From an uncultured Clostridia bacterium (GTDB lineage Bacteria; Bacillota_A; Clostridia; TANB77; CAG-508), in the NCBI GenBank assembly GCA_944390995.1, contig CALXSA010000009.1:1-37778 (forward strand): DNA of 37,778 nt, in the 5' to 3' direction. Positions within the stretch are counted from its first letter, which is position 1. Every line of letters begins with the position of its first letter. This document shows, piece after piece, positions 25,971 to 33,176 of the stretch. The notes beneath the pieces are model-generated. The model did not search any database and was not told where the DNA came from. It saw nothing but the letters and a program-made list of their open reading frames with translations. Made by a program: the position numbers and the translations under genes.

Positions 25971-27962
25971 TCACCATTTCACAACTAATTTGTTCACTTT
26001 AGAACTAATATAGTTCTCCAGCTTCTGCATAAATTCTTCTGGCTCAATTTGTTTTTTCGCCACCATATCTAAACCTTTTTCCCAACTCGCAGTAAGTTTC
26101 GGGTTAAGCATATCTGGCATAGAATTATTTACTACATCAAAAATAACTTCCCCCTTTTGAGTTGGAGTAATAATCTGAGTCTTGCCGTTTATTGCAATAT
26201 AGCCAATTCTCTCTAGTTTTTTTATAATCTCTGCCCTTGTAGCACTTGTTCCTATTCCGGCCCCCTTAATTTGTTCTCTTAGTTCTTCTTCCTCAATTAA
26301 TTTTCCAGCATTCTCCATTGCAAGAATAATAGAACCTGAATTATATCTTGATGGTGGTGTTGTTTCCGATGTTTTTATCTCAAAATTCACCACTCCGATT
26401 TCTTGTCCCTTCTTTAATCTTTTTAGTATTTCTAAATTGTCCTCTGTTTTATCTCGAATGCTATCTGCACTCTGCTGTTCTTTTGCTTCATCGTTTTCCA
26501 CATTTTGCACATTTTTTTGTTCATTCGATGCTGTCTCTAACTGTTTTCTTTCTTTTAACACTTCCAAATATCCTGGTTCTATACAAACCTTGCCACTAGC
26601 ATTAAATTCCTCATCTTCTATATTTACTTTCACAGAAATTTTGTTATACTCTGCCGGTGGATAAAAAATGCTTAAAAACCTTTTTACAATAACTTTGTAT
26701 ATCTGCTTTTGAAGTTCAGTAAGCTTTTCATAATTTTCAAACCCTTGCCCAGTTGGTATTATTGCATAGTGGTCTGTAATTTTACTGTCATTTACATATT
26801 TTGTTTTTGTCAAATCTGTTTTATATTTTCTCTCTGACATTTGTTTTAGGTAGCCCTGTACTTCCTCGTCTCTATATCCTTTTGCCAAACCATTCAAATT
26901 CTTTGAAATAACTTTGGCAATTGCTGTTGATAGCACTCTCGCATCAGTTCTTGGGTAAGTCACGAGTTTGTTTTCATACAAGCTTTGTATATTCTCCAAT
27001 GTCTGGTCTGGCTTAATCTTAAACCTTTTAGTACATTCGTTTTGCAATTCCGCCAAATTAAAAAGAAGTGGTGCATTCTCTTTCGTCTTGCTCTTTTTAA
27101 TCTCCGATACAAGAGCCTTTTTCCCTTGAAGTGAAATAATAAAGTCTTTTGCATCTTTTTCTGTTTTAAATCCTGACTCATTATATAATTTTGGAGACTC
27201 AAAAAAATTAGATTTTTCGTTTACTTTCCATTCAGCTTTAAATGTAGAGGCGTCTTCTCCAAATTCTCCAATTACTTTGTAATATGGAGTTTTAATAAAA
27301 TTTCTAATTTCTCTTTCTCTTGAAACAACCATTCCCAAAACACAAGTCATAACTCTACCAACAGAAATAGAAATTCGGTCTTCATCAAGCTCTTTTGCCG
27401 CCCTCTTACCATAAATAATAGAAAGCAACCTAGAAAAATTAATTCCTATTAAGTAATCTTCCTTCGCTCTTAAATACGCTGAATTAGACAAACTATCGTA
27501 CTCAGATAAGTCCTTTGCTTCCTCTATTCCTCTCTTTATTTCTTCTTCTGTTTGAGAATCTATCCAAACCCTTTTTCTATTTCCCTTAATTATTCCTATT
27601 TGATTTTCAACCAGTCTAAAAATATACTCCCCCTCTCGCCCAGAGTCAGTAGCCACATATACAGAGTCAACATCCTCTCTCTCAAGAAGGCCTTTAATAA
27701 TGTTATACTGCTTACTAACATTTGGTATGACTTCATACTTATATTCTTTAGGCATAAAAGGAAGTGTATCCAATCTCCAGAACTTAAATTTTTCATCATA
27801 CACCTCAGGATAAGACATAGTAACTAGGTGTCCAACACACCAAGTTACTATCCAATTTTCAGATTCCAAATATCCATCTTTTCTTGTTCCATTTATTTTT
27901 AAAACTTTTGCAAATTCCATCGCTACCGATGGTTTCTCAGTTATTAATATCTTTTTTGACAT
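25971..27962 (-). CDS. topB: DNA topoisomerase III
   Basis: This 663-residue type IA topoisomerase has an N-terminal Toprim domain (ILITEKPSVAMEFAKVL; ATDSGREGEYIFRLV), the active-site motif LVTYPRTDAR with the catalytic Tyr, and late motifs MENAG and GIGTSATRAEII. It lacks C-terminal zinc fingers, as TopB does, and relaxes or decatenates negatively supercoiled DNA. GAGGGGAAA precedes the ATG directly. If the upstream DUF3298-like gene is read through its CGG site, that gene ends only 21 bp before topB, which would make a compact two-gene operon. Confidence 0.93.
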   Translation of the reverse strand: MSKKILITEKPSVAMEFAKVLKINGTRKDGYLESENWIVTWCVGHLVTMSYPEVYDEKFKFWRLDTLPFMPKEYKYEVIPNVSKQYNIIKGLLEREDVDSVYVATDSGREGEYIFRLVENQIGIIKGNRKRVWIDSQTEEEIKRGIEEAKDLSEYDSLSNSAYLRAKEDYLIGINFSRLLSIIYGKRAAKELDEDRISISVGRVMTCVLGMVVSREREIRNFIKTPYYKVIGEFGEDASTFKAEWKVNEKSNFFESPKLYNESGFKTEKDAKDFIISLQGKKALVSEIKKSKTKENAPLLFNLAELQNECTKRFKIKPDQTLENIQSLYENKLVTYPRTDARVLSTAIAKVISKNLNGLAKGYRDEEVQGYLKQMSERKYKTDLTKTKYVNDSKITDHYAIIPTGQGFENYEKLTELQKQIYKVIVKRFLSIFYPPAEYNKISVKVNIEDEEFNASGKVCIEPGYLEVLKERKQLETASNEQKNVQNVENDEAKEQQSADSIRDKTEDNLEILKRLKKGQEIGVVNFEIKTSETTPPSRYNSGSIILAMENAGKLIEEEELREQIKGAGIGTSATRAEIIKKLERIGYIAINGKTQIITPTQKGEVIFDVVNNSMPDMLNPKLTASWEKGLDMVAKKQIEPEEFMQKLENYISSKVNKLVVKW

Positions 27963-27983
27963 TTTCCCCTCTTTTTCTTGAAA

Positions 27984-29013
27984 TTACTGAGCTGCTTCTC
28001 CTGCAATCCCATTTGTCTCTGCAACATTGCTAGCATTAACCATTTCCGTTGCTTCTACATTTAATTCGTTCACGGCCTCTGAATTAACCTCTCCGGTTTG
28101 TAATTTCATTTAGTCCTTCTTCATCAACTATATTGGTATCTTGCTCTTGAGGCACTTCTTCCGAAGCCTCTATTTCTCCAAATAATATTATATCCATCTC
28201 AGATGTAAACTCACTATTTCCATAGGCATACACTATATATAGCTCTCCATTTGGACCTAAGAAGTACGCCCCAGCATTATCTACATTATATATATCACTG
28301 GTCAAATCCCTCATAAAAATTTCGTTGTATCCCATATTTTGTAGGGTTTGCGCATTCTGGTTAGCCTCAGTGCATACCTCAATTATCTTGTTATTTACAT
28401 CATCTCTATTAAGTCTTTTCATAGTTATCAAATCGTTCAAAGTTGCCTGAGTGTTTGTATCTAAATTATAGTTATATGTTCTCACAATAATTCTCTGGGC
28501 AGAATCTCCTTCTTTCAATGTAGACCTTATAACTAAAGATAAAATATTTTCATTTACATATGCCGCATAGTCAACACTGTATCTTGTCATTATATCAGAC
28601 TCTGTATTACTTATAATATCATTTGCTTTATTTACAAAATCAGCTTGAGTGATTTGATTTAAAGAATTCGCCAATTCACTTCTAATATTAATTAATGGTA
28701 TGTTAATATTTATTTCATAATTTTCCGCTGTTTCTTCTCGTGCAAATACTGTAAACACAATATCTTTTTCAGAATCTTGCTTTTGTATTCCGGTTGTGTC
28801 AAAACCTCCAAGATTCAACGTGTTTATAAGCAGATTGCTAAAATGTGACTTTATCTCCTCTTGTGTGGGTTCGGGCACAACATTTTCAGCTGGCTCATCT
28901 GCTACATTTAATCCACCCATATCAGCATCAATAAATTGAGCATAAATTCCAGCTATTATTGCAAAAATACAGAATAAACTTATTAAAATATATAGTACTT
29001 TTGGATCTTTCAT
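27984..29013 (-). CDS. RsiV/PdaC-like (DUF3298-type) anchored protein, read through a +1 shift at CGG
   Basis: The protein begins MKDPKVLYILISLFCIF (signal anchor ~6-26) and has an extracytoplasmic domain with VRTYNYNLDTNTQATLNDLI, recalling the DUF3298 domain of RsiV and PdaC. The ATG at 29013 follows AAAGGTGG; an upstream in-frame start at 29085 has no such site. In the zero frame the gene stops at 28084 right after an in-frame CGG (28093-28095). With a +1 shift there, 35 more residues of acidic, Asn/Glu/Ala-rich tail (EVNSEAVNELNVEATEM...) follow, total 342. The tail resembles the preceding sequence, but it lies outside any conserved domain, so this shift is less certain than the other three. 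Confidence 0.7.
28089..28095 (-). other. +1 frameshift site at CGG (DUF3298-like gene)
   Basis: Coding strand: AAC-CGG-A-GAG. CGG is at 28093-28095 and the new frame starts at GAG (28089-28091). Re-pairing of the Asn tRNA on ACC is impossible, so ordinary P-site slippage does not explain it. Skipping C gives GGA (Gly). Confidence 0.65.
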
Positions 29014-29044
29014 ATTTCCACCTTTTACAACATTTTCTACTATA

Positions 29045-29073
29045 AGTATACAATATAATTGTTTAGATTTCAA
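29045..29073 (-). promoter_or_regulatory. Promoter of the DUF3298-like gene and topB
   Basis: On the minus strand there is TTGAAA (29068-29073), a 17-bp spacer and TATACT (29045-29050). It is divergent from the clpE promoter; the two -35 boxes are only 33 bp apart. Confidence 0.72.
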
Positions 29074-29106
29074 TATTTTTTTCACATAAAATTCACTTGC
29101 AATTTA

Positions 29107-29135
29107 TTGACTTATAGGCATTTTTGCTGTATTAT
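29107..29135 (+). promoter_or_regulatory. Promoter of clpE-pgsA
   Basis: TTGACT (29107-29112), a 17-bp spacer and TATTAT (29130-29135) lie ahead of the Clp ATPase gene. I see neither a CtsR tandem operator nor a CIRCE element, so heat-shock control by these regulators is not supported. Confidence 0.75.
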
Positions 29136-29229
29136 ATATACTGTGATAGAATGCAACAAAAAAAGTTGAAAATAAGCTATGTTTTTAATTCAAATTATAG
29201 AAGCATTCTCGAATGGAGGTTTTTATATA

Positions 29230-31548
29230 ATGCTATGTTCAGACTGTAAAAAAAATAATGCAGTTGTTTTTGTAAATAAAAAAGATACAAGTGGAAAAAA
29301 TACTTTAGAGGGTTATTGTTACGATTGCGCTAAAAAAAGAGGTATTAACCCTATAGATAGTTTAATGCAGCAAGCAAATCTATCAGAAGAAGATTTGAAT
29401 AATATGACCCAACAATTTGAGGCTATGTTTAATGATATGTCTGAAAATTTGAGTTTCTCAGATGTTCAGGAGGAAAGCGAACCATATATAACCGGCGAAA
29501 AAAATAATGGAATGCAGTTTGGCGCAATTCCTTTGGGCTCTATTTTCTCTAATATGTTCAGCCCTGTTGGAAACGAGACTAACCAAGAATCAAATTCTGT
29601 CAGCAAAAAAAGAGTCAAGGTGGACAAGAAAAATAATAAAAAGAAAAAAGCTTTAGACACATATGGCACTAATTTAACTCAAAAAGCAAAGAGTAATGAG
29701 CTAGATGCTGTAATTGGTAGAAATAAGGAAATTCAAAGAATTATTCAAATACTTAATAGACGTTCTAAAAACAACCCTTGCCTAATTGGCGAGCCAGGCG
29801 TTGGCAAAACTGCAATTGCTCAAGGTCTTGCCATTAAAATCGCTCAGGGGAAGGTTCCTGCAAAACTTCTAAATAAGGAAGTTTACCTTTTGGACATGAC
29901 TGCTGTTATCGCTGGTACTCAGTTTAGAGGTCAATTTGAGGCTAGAATGAAGTCTATTATTGATGAGTGCAAATCACTAAAAAATATTATTTTGGTTATT
30001 GATGAAATACATAATATAATTGGTGCCGGAGATGCCGAACATTCTATGAATGCTGCAAATATTCTAAAGCCATCTTTGGCAAATGGTGAAATACAATTGG
30101 TTGGTACAACCACTCTTAAAGAGTATAGAAAATATATTGAAAAAGATACTGCTTTAGAAAGAAGATTTCAACCAGTTATAGTCGCTGAGCCTTCAGTTGA
30201 TGACACAATCGGCATATTAGACGGTATTAAAAAGTATTATGAAGATTATCACAAAGTAAAGATTTCAACAGATGTAATAAGGCAAACTGTACTAATGTCA
30301 GAAAAATATATACACGATAGGTTCTTGCCAGATAAAGCAATAGATATTTTAGACGAAGCATGCTCTAGAATAAACTTAGATAATAAAGAGTTATATGACT
30401 TAGAAGTCCTAAAAAATGAACTTGCTAAGGTTCAAGAAGAAAAAGAAGAAGCTGCACAAGCAGACTCTACAGAAGATTATCAAAAAGCTGCTGAGCTTAA
30501 GACAAAAGAATGTGCTTTAACTGAAAAAATAGAAGACATTTCTAAAAAAATGGAGCTTAAGAATTTAACTGTCCAAGATATAGCAGAAGTTATCGAAAGC
30601 TGGACCAAAATTCCAGTCAAAAAAATAACTGAAGCAGAAACACAAAAATTGCTAAACTTGGAGGCTAATTTGCACAAGAGAATAATTGGTCAAAATGAAG
30701 CTGTTGAAGCTGTTTCTCGTGCAATTAGAAGAAATAGAGCAGGCTTAAAAAGCACAAAAAGACCACCTTCATTTATATTTGTTGGTCCTACAGGTGTTGG
30801 TAAAACAGAGCTTGCCAAATCTTTAGCTTACGAAATGTTTGGAAGCGAAGACTCTATAATCAGAATTGATATGTCAGAATATATGGAAAGTCACTCAACT
30901 TCAAAACTAATTGGCTCTCCTCCTGGATATGTGGGTTATGACGACGCAGGACAGCTTACTGAAAAAGTAAAAAGAAACCCATATTCAATAATTCTTTTAG
31001 ATGAGATTGAAAAAGCACATCCAGATGTATTTAACATACTTCTTCAAGTATTAGATGATGGAAGACTTACAGATGCACAAGGAAACACGGTTAGTTTTGA
31101 AAACACAATTATAATTATGACTTCAAACGCCGGCTCAAACCTTAATACAAATTCTATCGGTTTCGGTGGAGGACAGGTTAATAACAATGCTATAATGAAT
31201 GCTTTAAAAGATACTTTTAGACCAGAATTTTTAAACAGAGTAGACGAAATTGTAGTGTTTAAAGCCTTAAGCCAAGAAGAATTAATGCAAATTGTAGACC
31301 TAATGCTTGCAGATACAAAAAAAGCATTAAATGAGAAAGATATTAATCTTGAAATAGATGAACTTGCAAAAAAATATTTGTTGGAGAAGGGTACTGATAC
31401 TAAATATGGTGCAAGACCTCTAAGAAGGTCTATTCAAAGATATTTAGAAGATGAGCTATCAGACATGATACTTAAATCAGAACTTAAAAATGGCGATACT
31501 GTTAATGTCTCAGTTTCTGAGCACAAATTAGTATTTAATGTAATATAA
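29230..31548 (+). CDS. clpE: ClpE-like ATP-dependent Clp protease ATPase subunit
   Basis: This 772-residue Hsp100 unfoldase has an N-terminal zinc finger (Cys3, Cys6, Cys30, Cys33; MLCSDCKK...GYCYDCAKK), a low-complexity linker, AAA domain 1 with GEPGVGKT, a coiled-coil middle domain, and AAA domain 2 with GPTGVGKT and the usual SPPGYVGYDDAGQL pore region. The zinc finger and absence of the double Clp-N domain make it ClpE-like, not ClpC. An in-frame ATG exists at 29179, but GGAGG sits nine bases before 29230. It feeds substrates to ClpP. It is transcribed away from the neighbours and followed 13 bp later by pgsA. Confidence 0.93.
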   Translation: MLCSDCKKNNAVVFVNKKDTSGKNTLEGYCYDCAKKRGINPIDSLMQQANLSEEDLNNMTQQFEAMFNDMSENLSFSDVQEESEPYITGEKNNGMQFGAIPLGSIFSNMFSPVGNETNQESNSVSKKRVKVDKKNNKKKKALDTYGTNLTQKAKSNELDAVIGRNKEIQRIIQILNRRSKNNPCLIGEPGVGKTAIAQGLAIKIAQGKVPAKLLNKEVYLLDMTAVIAGTQFRGQFEARMKSIIDECKSLKNIILVIDEIHNIIGAGDAEHSMNAANILKPSLANGEIQLVGTTTLKEYRKYIEKDTALERRFQPVIVAEPSVDDTIGILDGIKKYYEDYHKVKISTDVIRQTVLMSEKYIHDRFLPDKAIDILDEACSRINLDNKELYDLEVLKNELAKVQEEKEEAAQADSTEDYQKAAELKTKECALTEKIEDISKKMELKNLTVQDIAEVIESWTKIPVKKITEAETQKLLNLEANLHKRIIGQNEAVEAVSRAIRRNRAGLKSTKRPPSFIFVGPTGVGKTELAKSLAYEMFGSEDSIIRIDMSEYMESHSTSKLIGSPPGYVGYDDAGQLTEKVKRNPYSIILLDEIEKAHPDVFNILLQVLDDGRLTDAQGNTVSFENTIIIMTSNAGSNLNTNSIGFGGGQVNNNAIMNALKDTFRPEFLNRVDEIVVFKALSQEELMQIVDLMLADTKKALNEKDINLEIDELAKKYLLEKGTDTKYGARPLRRSIQRYLEDELSDMILKSELKNGDTVNVSVSEHKLVFNVI

Positions 31549-31561
31549 AGGAGTACGAAAT

Positions 31562-32146
31562 ATGTTAAAAAATATACCTAACGCATTAACAATAGTAAGA
31601 TTTATACTAATACCATTTATTGTATATTACATCCTTACAGGTCAATATATAGCCGGTTTTGTTATACTTACAATTTCCGGACTTACAGATGTTTTAGATG
31701 GTTGTATAGCAAGAAAATTTAATTTTATAACAAACTTTGGTAAGCTAATAGACCCACTAGCAGATAAAGCAACTCAAATTGCCGTACTTGCCTCACTTAC
31801 ATTTAAAGGCATTATTCCTTTGTGGATACTATTAATTGTATTTATTAAAGAATTCGTTATGGTAGCAGGTGCCTCATTCCTATACGGCAAAAAGTTAGTA
31901 GTATCAAGTAGGTGGTACGGAAAATTAGCCACAGTATTATTCTATGTAGCTATTGTATGCTCACTATTCATTGAATACTGGAACACATCTATAAACCCAG
32001 CTGCACCACTATTAAGGTTTGATGACTACATTTATTATTTAGCAATAGCAACAACCATATTTTCACTAATAATGTACTTCAGACAGTTCTATCAACAAGG
32101 TTATTTGAAAAAGGAAAACTTGAAAATAGACGAAAATTCGAATTAG
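31562..32146 (+). CDS. pgsA: CDP-diacylglycerol-glycerol-3-phosphate 3-phosphatidyltransferase
   Basis: This 194-residue integral membrane enzyme makes phosphatidylglycerol phosphate, the first step to phosphatidylglycerol and cardiolipin. The CDP-alcohol phosphotransferase motif is complete: DVLDGCIARKFNF followed by GKLIDPLADK (DxxDGxxAR...G...D...D). About five membrane helices are visible. AAAGGAG lies before the ATG, 13 bp after clpE, so they are co-transcribed. The stop codon lies within the terminator stem that follows. Confidence 0.95.
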   Translation: MLKNIPNALTIVRFILIPFIVYYILTGQYIAGFVILTISGLTDVLDGCIARKFNFITNFGKLIDPLADKATQIAVLASLTFKGIIPLWILLIVFIKEFVMVAGASFLYGKKLVVSSRWYGKLATVLFYVAIVCSLFIEYWNTSINPAAPLLRFDDYIYYLAIATTIFSLIMYFRQFYQQGYLKKENLKIDENSN

Positions 32147-32169
32147 GTTTTAAACCTAATTCGAATTTT
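32133..32169. terminator. Bidirectional terminator overlapping the pgsA stop
   Basis: An 18-bp perfect inverted repeat, AAAATTCGAATTAGGTTT (32133-32150) and its complement (32152-32169), is followed by Ts on the plus strand and preceded by As, so it can end transcription both ways. It includes the last codons of pgsA. Confidence 0.88.
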
Positions 32170-32175
32170 TTTGTT

Positions 32176-32272
32176 GTGAGACCTGTCCCCAAAACGAAAT
32201 TTTTTTCGCTGTGAGACCTGTCCCTAAAACGAAATTTTTTTCGCTGTGAGACCTGTCCCTAAAACGAAATTT
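32176..32272. repeat. Three tandem 35-bp repeats
   Basis: GTGAGACCTGTCCC(C/T)AAAA then CGAAATTT recurs at 32176, 32211 and 32246, a strict 35-bp period, nearly identical. CGAAA-TTTT-TTTCG can form a small hairpin in the first two. The last copy ends in the stop codon of the BofC-like gene. There are no spacers, so it is not a CRISPR array. Confidence 0.9.
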
Positions 32273-32873
32273 ACTCATAGTCTTCTAAGAATTCGACTAA
32301 GTTGGTGTAGCCGACTATTTCCACTCCAGCCTTTAAATTTTGCACATCTTCCTCTGGTAGATATAGAGTAGATATTTCAGTATCTTCTTCCAAGGTTTTT
32401 ATTCCATACTCGTCTACAGTATATATTCCTATAACTCCATTGTGTTCTTGAACAAAGTAATGTTCTCCACAATTTCCACTATCTGTTTTATATAGAATTA
32501 TTTGTGTGGGCGTGTATTCTTCAATTTTCCAATCTGCAAACTCCTCTTTTACTTCTTCTTCGGTTTTATTAACTAATTCTTCTGGTATATCCTCTGTTTT
32601 TCTTATTAAATGGTCACATGCTTCATAATACATTTTCTTAATAATTATTGCATTTGGTGAAATTGTGTCTTGGGTTGAAGATGTCTCTATGGCATTTTGG
32701 CTTTCTATTTGATTTACGCTATTTACTTGTTCTTCTGCATCTGCCAGTTCCTTCTCACTCACGTAATCCATTTTTTCAGTTTCATTGTTGCCCGAAAACA
32801 TTGCAAAACCTATGCCTATCAATAGACCTATTATAATTGTCACAATCACAGCAACTATCCACTTTTTATCCAT
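32271..32873 (-). CDS. Membrane-anchored protein with BofC C-terminal-like domain
   Basis: This 200-residue protein has a signal anchor (~5-27), an Asn/Gln/Glu-rich linker (~30-75) and a C-terminal domain whose end, GVIGIYTVDEYGIKTLEEDT then ISTLYLPEEDV and LVEFLEDYE, resembles the C-terminal domain of BofC. In Bacillus, BofC is a forespore protein that restrains SpoIVB in the SigK checkpoint; many Clostridia carry only the C-terminal domain in proteins of unknown role. It may be sporulation-linked, but no SigG or SigF promoter is convincing upstream. AAAGGA lies about ten bases before the ATG. Confidence 0.65.
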   Translation of the reverse strand: MDKKWIVAVIVTIIIGLLIGIGFAMFSGNNETEKMDYVSEKELADAEEQVNSVNQIESQNAIETSSTQDTISPNAIIIKKMYYEACDHLIRKTEDIPEELVNKTEEEVKEEFADWKIEEYTPTQIILYKTDSGNCGEHYFVQEHNGVIGIYTVDEYGIKTLEEDTEISTLYLPEEDVQNLKAGVEIVGYTNLVEFLEDYE

Positions 32874-33176
32874 ACTAACTCATTCCTTTCTAACCTATAC
32901 AATGCAAAACATTTGGTCTTTGCTATTAAATATAGGGCTTTATGTATTTTTTGAAATTCTAGTATTAGTATGGCAATTATTTTTAATTTTATACATTTTT
33001 TGTAATTTTTGCTGTTACAGGGTAAATTCCATTCCTTTCTCGCTTCGCTCAAAAGCACACATAATTATGAAAGCTATTTTTTCAAAGTAATAATTTTTAA
33101 TATCATAGCACACTAAAAGTATTTTGAGACATTTTAAAGTCCTACACAGCGACTTTGGTATGTATTATATAAATTT
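32874..33176. other. Intergenic region between comEC and the BofC-like gene
   Basis: This is about 300 AT-rich bases with no credible gene on either strand. Past the comEC stop, AAAGTC...GACTTT forms a weak hairpin (33137-33157) without a T run. No clear -35/-10 pair was found for the BofC-like gene. Confidence 0.5.

Noticed and set aside
29230..31548. ClpC with McsA-McsB-CtsR operon
   Set aside because: No ctsR, mcsA or mcsB genes are adjacent, and the N-terminus is a zinc finger, not Clp-N repeats, so ClpE is the better call.
32176..32272. CRISPR array
   Set aside because: The 35-bp units are contiguous without unique spacers, and no cas gene is in the window.
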